Shown here piece after piece: positions 47,200-59,591 of a stretch of DNA of 64,000 bases (positions are counted from its first letter, which is position 1; each line of letters opens with the position of its first letter). This DNA comes from Hemerocallis citrina. Taxonomy: Eukaryota; Streptophyta; Magnoliopsida; Asparagales; Asphodelaceae. Position numbers and translations under genes: made by a program. The DNA lies in the NCBI GenBank assembly GCA_017893485.1, contig CM030363.1, positions 108,805,073 to 108,869,072 of the forward strand. Reading direction: 5' to 3'. A model generated the notes under the pieces. It was not told where the DNA came from. It saw nothing but the letters and a program-made list of their open reading frames with translations, and ran no database searches.

Positions 47200-50100
47200 T
47201 GTCACGCCCCGCTTCCCAAAAAGAATACGGCACACAGATACGCAACAAAAGCCCAGCGAATGATTTTCATCATCCATAAGCTGTTCAGGAATCTTTACAA
47301 TATCTCAAAAAATAATCAGAGTTGGAAGCAAAAGAGTCAACCACACATGCATAACTGAATCAATAAACCAACAGAATTTACTTCAAACAAAATATAATAT
47401 TCTCAAATAAATCAGAATCTGGACAAGTCAAATATCCTGGGTCACATTGCCCAAATACAAAATAAATATTCAAGTACTCAAAATACATTGTTCCAAAGCA
47501 ACAATAATAATAGTACTAATTAAACAAGAAATCCTGCAGTAATATCTCATTTCGCCAATACCTTCGGGCATCTGACCATCCTGATCTGCAATTAATAATT
47601 GTAGGAGAAGGAAAGAGAAAACAAGTATCCGTCAATTGCAAGTTACGGGCAACTTATAATGTAGGATACAAGCACATGGGAAACTAACAAATAGCATGGA
47701 ATATTGCATCAATAGTGATAACTAGCATGAATCAGTAAAACAAAGTCAACTAGCATGGTATACTAACAGTACAAATGGACGTGTCAAATATAGTGTCATA
47801 TGGCAACTAACAGTGTCTAGTAACAGTAAGCTCAGTATATCAGTGATTCAGGATAACAGTATAACAGTATCAGTCTAACATTATCAGTCTAACAGTATCA
47901 GTCTTATGTTCATACATTCTTATGTGTATTACTAGCTAGGTAGCACTTTATGCATCCCGGTTTTTACTACATGGTTGCTACAACAAACAGTTTCGCTTTT
48001 AGATTTCATAGTGGACCATAATGGGGCAGTGTACTCAGGTATCAGTAACAGTAGTAGTAGCAGTAATAGTAATAGTAACAGTAGCAGAAAAGTAACAGTA
48101 ACAGTAGCAGTAGCAGAAAAGCAATAGTAACAGTAGCAGTATAGAAACTAGTTCCTTTCCAAGTACATGTTTCCATATTTTCCACTACTAGATCTTCCCT
48201 TAAGAAACTCCAGCTTGGTTACTTTTATTATGGTCATCAAACAGGCATGAATGTGTACTAAATAGTATCAAACTAACATGGTATAATCAGTACTAAGTTC
48301 AGGAAAACAATCAAGCATGCTTAGATGATATACAGTCACATAAACGACCAAAACAGTGTATGTTCATATTCAGGATAGCAAGACAGTACAGTACTAAAAC
48401 AGTGAATCTCGACGCTAGAGAAATGCAAATCTGGATCCGTCAAAGAATCTGGAAAATAGACTTCTACACGAATCCAGCGAATAAAAATAAGTCATATCTT
48501 ATTTCACAAAATCATAACTCAAAATTGATTTGAATCCAGATAACATATTCAGTCAGAAATCAGTAAAATGAATTCTCGGTCCAAAAAACAGCATCAAACC
48601 CTCTCAAATAAATCCAGTAAAAATCTGGGATATTCCCCTATATGTCTAGAATCAAAATATAAAGTTTCATAATATTCCAGTAAAATTAGTTCAGTCATCA
48701 AAAATAAGAAAACATCGAAAAATGTTAGTTTGGTAAATCTGAAATTTCCAACACTGCTATACGAAAACTTTGATATCTCGCAACCAGTGAAATGAAATCC
48801 AATTCCGTCAAAGGAAAATGAAAATAGATAAAATATACTAACTTTCATATTTCACAATAATTTTCCATACAGTAAAAGGAATAAGGGTGAAAACTCAATT
48901 CTTCACAGGACAACGAGCAAAATATAGCAAGTATGACTTTTGTAAACATGCATGAAACGACATATAAAACACATCAACAAAATTCACCAAAATTCTAGGT
49001 AAACCCTAGATAGATATAGAAACACTGACCAAAATTTTGAAACAAAATAATATACGTAGCATTGTTCTTTAAAAGGATTTGTCATCAAAATTACCGAAAA
49101 ATAGAATCTGGAAAAGATCGACACTTCTGTAGTAAAACAGTCATAACACACTCATACGAAAACAAAATCAAGTAAGGTCAGAGGAGTTTGAAAATAGACG
49201 AAGTTCTCTAAAACTGATGTTTTATACCGAAATTAAGATCCTGACTTTAAAATAGTCCAAAACAGCAAACAAAGTAAATCAGCGACAAAATACAGATTTG
49301 TCCCTTTAACCACAACTCAACATATATCACACAAAACTTAATCAAAACACAACCAAATATGAAATCGAGTCTACCAAGTGTCTAAACGTCATAATTTAGG
49401 GTATCTAGTATGTCCTACACCAAATATATTACATGGGTTTCAACCAAATCACGAATTCTCACAAATATCTCACATACATGATCAAAATCAAGAACGAGTA
49501 AAACCTAAGTTAATTCATATCCATATTGTGACGTGGGTCATCTATGGTCAAGTTTTCACAATAGAGACAAAATCCATCAACATAACACAAACAAGAGTCG
49601 TCTCTAGACCCAGTTACACTATAGGTGGTATTTTTGACTTGTATCAAATAAATGAATTGGAGTACAAGTTACTTGCCTTAACCGAAGATGAAGAATAATG
49701 AAATACAAGAGTAAGGAGAAAAACCTACGAACGAAAATCTATGAATTAACGAATCCACGAACGAAGATTCACGAATCCACAACTCACGAACGAAGATCCA
49801 CGAACCAACAACTCACGTGCAAGTTACGTGCACGTGCACCAATCAAGAGAGAGAGACGAGGGAGTATGCGGTGGTAAGAGAGAGTTGTTTGAGGGTGGTG
49901 TAGGTGATGGGCCGAGGGATGAAGGCTCGGGTATTGGAGATGGGGGGCTCGGTGTGGATGCACAGGCCGGGGAAGGGTGTGCTCGCCCTGGAGGGGGTGT
50001 GCTCGGCCTGGAGGGGTAGCGGCCTGGGTGCTGTCGGGTTGGGGTGTGTAGCCGCCAAGGGAGAGAGAGGGAGAGACCGGGAGAGACTAGGTTAGGGTTA

Positions 50101-50547
50101 GGGTTTAGTGGAGAGGGAGAGGGATTTATATATATAGGGTTTAGTTGTGGGTTAATGGGTATTGGGTAATGGTAATAGGATTTGTTTAATGGGCATCAAT
50201 TGTATAGGATTTCAAAATAGAATTGGGTTTAATTTAGCTTTGGTAATCAATTAGGGTTCAACAATAGGTTCGGGAAAATAGGGTGGGCAACCAAATCCAC
50301 CACGAGCACCCAAGAACAAAATAAAGAGAACAATAATCCAATAAAGAGAAAAGAACCAAAATTGACGAAGAACGAAATAAAGACGAAAAAATCAACACAA
50401 AAGCTCAAAATGAAACAAATAAATATATATTGAAACAAATTCCAATATACGGTCCAGAAAATACAAGAGAGAGTACAGAGAGAAAAAGAAAATACCCCAA
50501 AATGAAAAATACCCTCAAAATACACAAAATGGAAAGCAGGGTTTACA
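47200..50547 (-). repeat. Gypsy-B 3' LTR
   Basis: It starts TGTCACGCCCCGC and ends GGGTTTACA. It carries a hexamer run of AGTAAC/AGTAGC at about 48045-48145, a GC-rich part at 49890-50080, and a TATA-like run at 50124-50136, reading CCTATATATATAAATC on the minus strand. Confidence 0.95.
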
Positions 50548-50559
50548 ATCCTACCCACC

Positions 50560-51494
50560 TAACAAAAAGAATTTCGTCCTCGAAATTTCAAAAAGAAGAT
50601 ACATAGGGTAACCCCAAAACAACCAAAAGAACAAAATAGAACTACACAAACAAATGAGGAAACTTTTGGTGAATCTCCTCCTCCAGCTCCCAAGTCGACT
50701 TACCAGGCGAGTGAGGATTCTAAGCAACACGAACAAACTTGATGACCTTATTCTTAAGCACTTTCTCTTGCCGATCCACAATAGCAACTAGCAGAATCTC
50801 ACAAGTCAAATCTGGCCGAACGATCAACTCAGAATAGTCGATCACGTGGCTCTCATCTCAGATATATCTCCTGAGTTGTGAGACATGGAAAACATCGTGC
50901 ACTCCGGATAAAGCTGGCGGCAATGCGAGATGATAGGCCACCTTGCCCACTCTCTCCAAAATCTCAAACGGTCCAATAAACCTAGGGCTAAGCTTTCCCC
51001 CACCACCGAACCGAATGATACCGCGCCACGGCGATACCTTAAGGAAAACGTGGTCACCGACAACAAACTTCAAAGCTCTCCGATGGACATCAGCCCATCG
51101 CTTCTGCCTATCCTGAGCTGCCTGCAGGTGCTTCCTGATCTGAACCACTACATCCACTGTCTTGGTGATCAACTCCGGACCCAACAACTACCTCTCACCA
51201 ATGTCATCCCAGCACACTGGTGATCTGCACTTCCGCCCATAGAGTGCTTCGAACGGAGCAGCTTTAATACTGGCTTGAAAGCTGTTATTGTACGAGAACT
51301 CTATGAGATGCAAATGGTCCTCCCAAGATCCACCAAACTAAAGCATACAAGACCTCAACATGTCCTCAAGAATCTGAATAGTATGCTCTGACTGTCCATC
51401 AGTCTGGGGATGAAAAGATGTACTGTACTTTAATTTACTCCCCAAACTGTTCTGAAGACTCTCCCAGAACTGAGATCTGAATCACGTATCCCTG
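50560..51494 (-). pseudogene. Gypsy-B integrase C-terminal half and chromodomain-like tail
   Basis: The frame at 50858-51187 reads LLGPELITKTVD, QAAQDRQKRWADVHRR, VGDHVFLKVSPWRG, GPFEILERVGKVAYHLALPP and [11 protein letters not shown], then a stop. The tail ([22 protein letters not shown]) is in line after it. Between 51190 and 51490 the core (TDGQSEHTIQILE) is readable only with stops. Compared with Gypsy-A the tail keeps the same spacing, supporting a chromodomain. Confidence 0.8.
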
Positions 51495-52279
51495 TCAGAT
51501 AGAATACTGACTGGAACCCCTATGAAGTCTAACAATCTCTTGCATATAGCTCTCAACTAGGCTTTCAGTAGACTGACCGACATGAAAAGGAATGAAGTGA
51601 GCACTCTTCGTCAAACGGTCGACAATCACCCAAATAGCATTATAACCCTTAGGACTCCTCGGCAAAGCGGTCACAAAATCCATGGTGATATGCTCCCATT
51701 TCCACTCTGGAATAGGAAGAGGTTGAAGAAGTCCAGCGGTTCTCTGATGCTCTGCCTTAACCTGCTGGCACATCAAACACTGAGCCACAAACCGAGCCAC
51801 TGCCCTCTTCATACCATGCCACCAGAAATGAAGCTTCAAATCCCGATATATCTTAGTACCGCTAGGATGGATAGAATATGAAGACTGATGAGCTTCTTCA
51901 AGCAACCTCTGAAAAACTTCACCCTTAGGGACACACAACCGGGAACCAAAACGAAGCAAACCATCTGCATGAATAACCATGTCCGCTCTGGACCCAGACT
52001 CAACCTCAGCTCGAAAACCCTGCAATTGAGCATCACCAGCCTGAGCTGCTTTGATCTGATCAAAAGAGACGACTGAAGCTGGAGTGCCAAACAACTCTGA
52101 CCAGAACTCAGCAACACAACCTCCAAATCCAACCTCCTCATCTGCTCAATGAGATCACTCTGCTGAGTAAGAAACATAACTACTGGTCTCCTACTCAAAG
52201 CATTAGGCACCAAGTTTACTTTACCAGGATGGTATTGCAAACTGATGTCATAATCGGTCATAAGTTCCAACCAATACCT
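51495..52279 (-). pseudogene. Gypsy-B integrase N-terminal half
   Basis: The frame at 51836-52270 starts with the RNase H end ([20 protein letters not shown]). A frameshift near 52080 moves to the frame at 51495-52094. That frame holds the zinc site (HQSSYSIHPSG, then CLMCQQVK with both cysteines) and the core start MDFVTALPRSPKG with its catalytic Asp. The frame ends shortly after MQEIVRLH at 51495, where Gypsy-A continues, so there is a second frameshift. This segment shows what Gypsy-A looked like before its CACTA-type insertion. Confidence 0.85.
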
Positions 52280-53260
52280 TTACCTCATGTTTAATTCCTT
52301 ATAGGTGAAGAGGTACTTGAGACTTTTGTGGTCTGTAAAGATCTCCATGCGGTCTCCAAGTAAATAATGTCTCCACAGCTTCAGAGCAAAGATCACTGCC
52401 GCTAACTCCAAATCATGAGTAGGATAGTTCTTCTCATGCGGCCTCAACTGCCTCGATGCATACGCAACAACGCGGCCCTTCGGCATCAAAACTGCTCCAA
52501 GACCCTTACCAGAAGCATCACAGTGAATTACAAATCCGCCTGAACCATCTGGAATAGTCAACACAGGCGCTGATATCAATCTGTTCTTCAACTCAACAAA
52601 AGCCTCATTGCACTCATTAGACCAACAAAACTTCTGATCCTTTCCTTTCAGTTTAGTCAAGGTTCCTGCTATCATTGAAAAGTCTTGGACAAACTTCCGA
52701 TAATAGCCAGCCAAACCAAGAAAACTCCTGACTTCTGAAACTGACTTGGGAATAGGCCAATCCTTCATAGCTTCAAACTTAGAAGGATCCACAGAAACAC
52801 CATCGCCAGAAATAATGTGCCTCAAGAAAGAAACCCTGTCGAGCCAAAACTCGCACTTGCTGAGTTTCCCATAGAGCTGATTCTCTCTGAAAGTCTGAAG
52901 AACCTCTCTAAGATGCTCAGCATGATCTTCCCGATTCTGAGAATATACCAGAATATCATCAATGAAAACCACCACAAATCTATCCAAGAACTGAGAGAAG
53001 ACCCGGTTCATAAGACTCATGAATACAGCCGGCGCGTTCGTGACTCCGAACGGCATCACAAGATACTCATAGTGTCTGTATCTAGTCTTGAAAGCAATTT
53101 TCTGTATATCAGCAGCGTTCACCTTGACTTGATGATACACTGAACGAAGATCCAACTTCGAGAAAACAACAGCCCCATTCAACTGATCAAACAAATCATC
53201 AATCCTGGGCAAAGGATATCGATTCTTTACAGTGACACTATTCAGTTCCCGATAATCCAC
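52280..53260 (-). pseudogene. Gypsy-B reverse transcriptase and RNase H
   Basis: A 326-codon open stretch, the longest intact pol piece of the Gypsy elements here. It shows [56 protein letters not shown], the catalytic FIDDILVYS (about residues 102-110), [12 protein letters not shown], and the RNase H part starting with [15 protein letters not shown] and ending [10 protein letters not shown]. It is bounded by stops on both sides (before DYRELN at about 53265 and after ELNMR at 52280), where the polyprotein should continue. Confidence 0.9.
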
Positions 53261-53570
53261 ACACAGTTAACAACTACAATCGTTCTTGTTGACAAAAAGG
53301 ACCAGAGCACCCCAAGGTGAAACACTTGGTCTAATGAAACCCAAATCAAGAAATTTCTGAAGCTGCACCTTAAGCTCTGCTAGCTCAACTGGTGTCATCC
53401 TATAGGGACTCTTCGATATCGATGTCGTTCTATGCTGAACATCAATACCGAACTCCACATCCCTATCAGGGGGTAAGCCAGGCAACTCATCTGAAAAAAA
53501 CATCCAAGAAATTCCGAACTACTAGACGCGCAGCCTCACAGCCTGAGTGCAATTCCATCGCACAATCCAC
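53261..53570 (-). pseudogene. Gypsy-B protease-RT linker
   Basis: The frame at 53267-53503 reads [37 protein letters not shown] and [18 protein letters not shown], the usual start of RT. It ends in a stop just before the RT frame. A frame change separates it from protease at about 53505. Confidence 0.8.
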
Positions 53571-53965
53571 CTATTCAACAACAGTCTTTGCTAGGCCAAG
53601 AGAAGACTCCCCGGCATAGAACTCGAATTCTGCACGATCTGGAATTCTGAAGACAACTTTTTTGGCACGGTAATCAATGATGGCATGGGCTTCACCCAAC
53701 CAATCCATACCCAGAATAACGTCGAATCCTGAATTTCCAATTTTAATCAGGTTGGCTTTGAACTTTGCTTCCCCAATAACAACAGGACATTGCCTACACT
53801 CACAGAAACATATGACAACTCCACCACCTGTCACAATGTTCCAAGCCTCTATCATGTTGCTACACTCCAACTGATGGCGAGCGACAAATCGAGAGGAGAC
53901 AAAAGAATGGATTGCCCCAGAATCAAAAAGAACATGGGCAGGAAAAGAGCAAACAAGGATGATAC
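53571..53965 (-). pseudogene. Gypsy-B aspartic protease with catalytic site kept
   Basis: Reading from the splice-acceptor-like TTTTTAG at 53966, the frame is open: VCSFPAHVLFDSGAIHSFV, with the DSG centre intact, then WNIVTGGGVVICF, RQCPVVIG, IGNSGFDVILGMDWLG. The apparent methionine at 53870 is internal and not the true start. Gag is missing upstream, so there is no normal start. Confidence 0.8.
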
Positions 53966-54226
53966 CTAAAAAGGAATCAAAGACAAGGAGAAAGAATAGA
54001 CAATTAAGGGATAGAGAGAAGCAAACAAGGAATCAAGGGATTGAATACGAAGGGATCAAAATAAAGGGAACAAGACTAGTATCCAGAATCAGAGTTGGTA
54101 TAAATTCATTTATGTATGCATGGTTGGTGAAATGTTGTGCCGATCCTAGTTCGAGCCAAGCTTGTCTAATATATTTAGGCAACTAATACATTAGCCATAC
54201 CTGAGCTTTGATACCACTAAAAATCC
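53966..54226 (-). other. Gypsy-B leader, intron remnant and primer-binding site
   Basis: On the sense strand the PBS (TGGTATCAAAGCTCAGG, about 54203-54219) is followed by a leader matching Gypsy-A 32880-33010. Then comes a T-rich stretch ending CTTTTTAG, like the end of the Gypsy-A intron. The whole gag that separates these parts in Gypsy-A is absent. Confidence 0.75.
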
Positions 54227-57200
54227 TATCACGCCCCTGCTTCCTAAAAAGAATACGGAACACGGATACGCAACAAAAGCGCAGTGAAATATTTTCATCA
54301 TCCATAAACTGTTCATGAATCTTTACAATATCTCACAAAATAATCAGAGTCGGAAGTAAAAGAGTCAACCACACATGCATAACTGAATCAATAAACCAAC
54401 AGAATTTACTTGAAACAAAATATAATATTCTCAAATAAATCAGAATCTGGACAAGTCAAATATCCTGGGTCACATTACCCAAATACAAAATAAATATTTA
54501 AGTACTCAAAATACATTGTTCCAAAGCAACAATAATAATAGTACTAATTAAACAAGAAATCCAGCACTAATATCTCATTTCGCCAATACCTTCGGGCAGC
54601 TGACCATCCTGATTTGCAATTAATAATTACAGGAGAAGGAAAGAGAAAACAAGTACCTGTCAATTGCAAGTTACGGGCAACTTATAATGTAGGATACAAG
54701 CACATAGGAAACTAACAAATAGCATGGAATATTGCATCAACAGTGATAACTAGCATGAATCAGTAAAACAAAGTTAACTGGCATGGTATACTAATAGTAC
54801 AAATGGACGTGTCAAATATAGTGTCATATGGCAACTAACAGTGTCTAGTAACAGTAAGCTCAGTATATCAGTGATTTAGGATAATAGTCTAACAGCATCA
54901 GTCTAACAGTATCAGTCTAACAGTATCATTCTTATGTTCTTACAGTCTTATGTGTATTAGTAGCTAGGTAGCACTTCATGTATCCCGATTTTTACTACAT
55001 GATTGCTACAACAAACAGTTTCGCTTTTAGATTTCATAGTGGACCATAATGGGGCAGTGTACTCAGGTATCAATAACAGTAGCAGTAGCAGTAACAGTAA
55101 CAGTAGCCGTAGCAGAAAAGTAACAGTAACAGTAGCAGTAGGAGAAAAGTAACAGTAATAGTACCAGTATGGAATACTAGTTCCCTTCCAAGTACACGTT
55201 TCCATATTTTCCACTACTAGATCTTCCCTTAAGAAACCCCGTCTTGGTTACTTTTATTATGGTCATCAAACAGGCATGAATGTGTACAAATAGTGTCAAA
55301 CTAACATGGTATAATCAGTACTAAGTTCAGGAAAACAGTCAAGCATGCATAGATGATATATAGTCACATAAACGAGCAAAACAGTGTATGTTCATATTCA
55401 GGACAGCAAGACAGTACAGTACTAAAACAGTGAATATCGACGCTACAGAAATGCAAATCTGGATCCGTTAAAGAATCTGGAAAATAGACTTCCACACAAA
55501 TCTAGAGAATGTAAATAATTCATATTGTATTTCACAAAATCATAACTCAAAACTGATTTGAATCTAGAAAACATATTCAGTCAGAAATCAGTAAAACGAA
55601 TTCTCAGTCCAAAAAACAGAATCAAAGCCTCTCAAATAAATCCAGTAAAAATCTGGGATATTCCCATAAATGTCTAGAATCAAAATATAAAATTTCATAA
55701 TATTCCAGTAAAATTAGTTCAGTCGTCAAAAATAAGAAAACATCGAAAAATGCTAGTTTGGTAAATCTGGAATTTCCAACACTGCTGTACGAAAACTATG
55801 ATATCTCGCAACCAGTGAAACGAAAACCAATTCCACCAAAGGGACATGAAAATAGATAAAATATACTAAATTTCATATTTCACAATAATTTTCCGTACAG
55901 TAAAAGGAATCAGGGTGAAAACACAATTCTTCACAGGACAACGAGCAAAATACAGCAAGTATGACTTTTGTAAATATGTATAAAACGGCATATAAAACAC
56001 ATCAATAAAATTAACCAAAATTCTGGGTAATCCCTAGATAGATATAGAAACACTGACGAAAGTTTTGGATCAAAATAATATACGTAGCATAATTCTTTAA
56101 AAGGATTTGTCATCAAAATTACTGAAAAACAGAATTTGGAAAAGATCGACACCTCTGTATTAAAACAGTCATAACTCGCTCATACGAAAACAAAATCAAG
56201 CAAGGTCAGAGGGGTTTGAAAATAGATGAAATTCTCTAAAACTCATGTTTTATACCGAAATTAAGATCCTAACTTTAAAATAGTCCAAAACAACAAACAA
56301 AGCAGATCAACGACAAAATAAAGATTTTTCCCCTTTAACCCCAACTCAACATATATCACACAGAACTTGATCAAAACACAACCAAACATGAAATCGAGTC
56401 TACCAAGTGTCTAAACGTCATAATTTTGGGTATCTAGCATGTCCACACCAAATATATCACATGGATTTCAACCAAATCATGAATTCTCACAAATGTCTTA
56501 TATACATGATCAAAATCAAGAACGGGTAAAACCTAAGTTAATTCATGTCTATATTGTGTCGTGGGTCATCTATGGTCAAGTTTTCACAATAGCGACAAAA
56601 CCCATCAACATAACACAAACAAGAGTCGTCTCTAGACCTAACTACACTATAGGTGGTATTTTTGACTTGTATCAAACAAATGAATTGGAGTACAAGTTAC
56701 TTGCCTCAACCGAAGATGAAGAACAACGAAATCTAAGAGTAAGGAGCAAAACCTACGAACGAAAATCCACGAATCAACGAATCCACGAACGAAGATTCAC
56801 AAATCCACAACTCACGAACGAAAATCCACGAACCAACAACTCACGTGCAAGTAACGTGCATGTGCACCAATCAAGAGAGAGACGAGGGAGTATGCATTGG
56901 TGTGAGAGAGTTGTATAAGGGTGGTGTAGGTGATGGGCCAGGGATGAGGGCTCGGGTGTTGGAGATGGGGGGTTCGGTGTGGATGCACAGGCCGGGGAAG
57001 GGTGTGCTCGGCGTGGAGGGGGTGTGCTTAGCCTGGAGGGGTGGCGGCCTGGGTGCTGTCGGGTTGGGGTGTGCAGCCGCCAAGGGAGAGAGAGGGAGAG
57101 ACCGGGAGAGACTTGGTTAAGGTTAGGGTTTAGTGGAAAGGGAGAGGGATTTATATATATAGTGTTTAGTTGTGGGTTAATGGGTATTAGATTAATGGTA

Positions 57201-57574
57201 ATAGGATTTGTTTAATGGGCATCAATTGTATAGGATTTCAAAATAGGGTTGGGTTTAATTTAGCTTTGGTAATCAATTAGGGTTCAACAATAGGTTTAGG
57301 AAAATAGGCTGAGCAACCAAATCCACCACGAGCACCCAAGAACAAAATAAAGAGAACAAGAATCCAATAAATAGAAAAGAACCATAATTGAAGAAGAACG
57401 AAATAAAGACGAACAAATCAACACAAAGAGCTCAAAATAAAACAAATAATTACATATTGAAACAAATTCCAATATACGGTCCAGAAAATACAAGAGAGAG
57501 TACAGAGAGAAAAAGAAAATATCCCAAAATGAAAAATACCTTCAAAATACACAAAATGGAAAGCAGGGATTACA
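54227..57574 (-). repeat. Gypsy-B 5' LTR
   Basis: It starts TATCACGCCCC, with the terminal TG mutated to TA, and ends GGGATTACA. It is 3348 bp and collinear with 47200-50547. The hexamer run is at about 55075-55165 and the TATA-like run at 57150-57161. Confidence 0.95.
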
Positions 57575-57579
57575 ACCAA

Positions 57580-58225
57580 CCTCGGAGTTGGTCAAACCCG
57601 GCTCAACAAAAACCCAGCTTCGAAGAAATTGAGAACTTTGGAGCCCAACATAACTCCAACCTAGACCCGACATTCGAGCTTCGAAGAATAGCACCCGAAC
57701 TCTAACTTCGAACAGACCAGTAACCGACGAAGACTCCCGAAGAACTGTTGGTCGCCCAAGTCACTTTGGTTGCCGAAGAGTTGGTCACCCAAAATTCTTT
57801 GGTCGCCGAAGAGCCCTCCCCTCCCGCCACCCTTTCTTGTTGAAGAGCTAGCTCGCTGAAGCCTGATCACCAACTCGCTGGTCGCCTAAACTCCGAGATC
57901 GCCAAAGCTTGGTCACCAAGATTCCTGTTCGCCCGAAACTTTGCTCGCGAAAAAGGAGCTTACTCGCCGAAACCTAGGTTGTCACAAGCATTGGTCGCTG
58001 AAAGACTAACTCACAAAAACATGCTCGCCAAAACCCATGGTCGCCCAAAAGTCGGTTGGTCGCCCAATGCAGTGGTTGATGAAGTGCTAGTTGGTCGCCC
58101 AATGCAGGTGTCAACGAAGCACCGGTCAACCAAAATCCAGTTGGTTGCCCAAAGCTTGCTCGACGAGGGAACTGGTCGACAAAGGGGGTTCCTTAACGAA
58201 GCCCTAACTTGCCCGAGGAAGAAGG
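57580..58225 (+). repeat. Tail of the Tat-like 3' region with TTGGTCGCCCAA repeats
   Basis: After the Gypsy-B target site, words such as GAAGAGTTGGTC, TTGGTCGCCCAA and GGTTGCCGAAGA recur about every 25-40 bp from 57740 to 58160. This is a fourth repeat type in the same region. It ends at the Copia-C insertion, before which gaagg (58221-58225) would be the target copy. Confidence 0.75.
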
Positions 58226-58318
58226 TGTTGGATCCTGTAGGCGAGACAACAAACACTAGAGGGGGGATGAATAGTGTTTATAAAAATTCAATTGCGGAAT
58301 AAAGATTTTTCTTCTGTG

Positions 58319-59243
58319 CAGTCGACTTAACGAATGAACCAGTCGACTGAAAAGGTAATTCAAATAAATCTGTAAAGTCGACTCAGAGTTAAGACAGTCG
58401 ACTTAACAACCAGAAAACTATCAGAGTATACGAGTCTGACCAGTCTACTTATAAAGTACTCAGTCGACTGTCCAGACAAGTTTCACAGAAACAACACAAA
58501 CTAAGAAAATATAAATGCAAGTTAGAGAAATACAACCACAGAGTGCACACGATGTATCCTGGTTCAGTCCTCCCGACCTACATCCAGTCCCCAAGCAACC
58601 CACTTGAGATTTCTACTATTCTTGAAAAAGTTTATAAGAATACCCTACGGCGTTCAGACAACAACCTTGCCTAACCCGTAGTCCTTTCTCTCAACCAGAG
58701 AAAGCAACCCACTCTTCCATCAAGAGTGACACAACTGACTCTACACCCTAGAGTCATACTCTCCAACCGAGAGGAAAAGAAAAACGATAAATTGTTTTAC
58801 AATCAACCTATAGCCTTGTTTGTGATTTGTGATATAGTACGTGGCTAAAAAGGTTGACTTCTATCTTTAGTCCAGAATGAAATCAGATGTTATACTGGAC
58901 TGAAAACAGAGAACCAAGACTTAGTGATTTGAAAGCTTTTGTCTCTTGGAAAATGTAAAACTTAAGATCTCAACGAAATGCTTGGAGTATTAGACCTTTT
59001 AATAGTGGATTCTAATCTCTATTTATAGAGATAGATTCACTGGACGTTGGGAATCAGTTGTTCAACTGTCAACCAACCGATCTAAAAAGATTTGAATTTG
59101 AAAAAATGATTTTAAAAACAGAAAACTGTTAAACGCACTTGAACAGTCGACTGGGTTTCCATAATGAGTCGACTGGTCAGAGTTTGAATAAGTTTAGTCA
59201 GTTTTGTACCGACTCAGTCGACTGGTATAGGTATCGGTCGATT
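58319..59243. repeat. Five paired CAGTCGACT palindromes in the Copia-C LTR
   Basis: Starts are 58319/58340, 58375/58395, 58441/58461, 59144/59166 and 59215/59235, with spacings of 21, 20, 20, 22 and 20 bp. Two members are variants (GTCTACT at 58441, GTCGATT at 59235). Confidence 0.85.
59018..59028 (-). promoter_or_regulatory. Likely TATA box of the Copia-C LTR
   Basis: The minus strand reads CTATAAATAGAG, a classic plant TATA box, about 570 bp into the LTR from its sense-strand start. Confidence 0.6.
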
Positions 59244-59591
59244 GGTACTCAACAGCTAAACTATTTCAAACTGTTTTGACCTTTTTTTGAAGTTTTAAAA
59301 CACACATTTGTAAAAGAGTGAGTGTATGTGTGTGTGACAAGGCTTTACATCATACTAAGACTCAAAAAATATAAAATTACATTTGTTTACTAGACATAAC
59401 AATATATGACACTTGAAGCATAGGTCTTGACTTGAGTCTTGAGTGAAGCCATTGTCTTTATCCAGAGCGTGTGCTTGTTCATTTGTTCAGCTGTATAGTA
59501 ATGAGGCTTTTGTGTATACAACCTGCAATTATAAAGTATAGCATAGATACATGTTGCAGTGTGTTGTAATCATCAAAATCAAGAATCAACA

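Larger units (their letters stand above)
47200..57574 (-). mobile_element. Gypsy-B: chromodomain Gypsy element lacking gag
   Basis: A 10,375 bp minus-strand element with two LTRs of exactly 3348 bp and target copies accaa at 47195-47199 and 57575-57579. It is closely related to Gypsy-A in polyprotein, PBS, polypurine tract and LTR ends, but the LTR bodies differ. The internal region is only 3679 bp: protease, RT, RNase H, integrase and a chromodomain-like tail are there, while gag is deleted between the leader and the start of protease. By eye the two LTRs differ by about 5% over their first 430 bp. Pol has several stops and frameshifts. Confidence 0.95.
12851..58225 (+). mobile_element. Decayed Tat/Ogre-like Gypsy element, gag-protease only, with a repeat-laden 3' region
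   Basis: This plus-strand element is split by Gypsy-A (20034-45262), Gypsy-B (47200-57574) and, at 58226, Copia-C. Gag and protease remnants at 13206-15232 carry Tat-lineage signatures. No RT, RNase H or integrase follows. Instead there are about 7 kb of diverged tandem repeats in three blocks (15781-20033, 45268-47199, 57580-58225). The blocks join cleanly once the insertions and target duplications are removed. Tat-lineage elements are known for hypervariable tandem repeats in their 3' untranslated region, which fits. The 5' boundary and the 3' LTR are not defined here. Confidence 0.6.
58226..59591 (-). repeat. Copia-C 3' LTR
   Basis: A 1366 bp LTR. It starts TGTTGGATCCTG and ends AATCAACA, so it begins TGTTG and ends CAACA. 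It is next to a polypurine tract and contains five motif pairs between 58319 and 59243. The right-hand LTR is outside the window, so the boundary rests on termini and tract. Confidence 0.85.

Noticed and set aside
50091..50106. Telomere-like GTTAGGGTTAGGGTTT
   Set aside because: Only about two units inside an LTR. Not a telomere or interstitial array.
20034..57574. Endogenous pararetrovirus
   Set aside because: There are clear LTRs, target duplications and integrase, and no movement or coat protein motifs. These are LTR retrotransposons.
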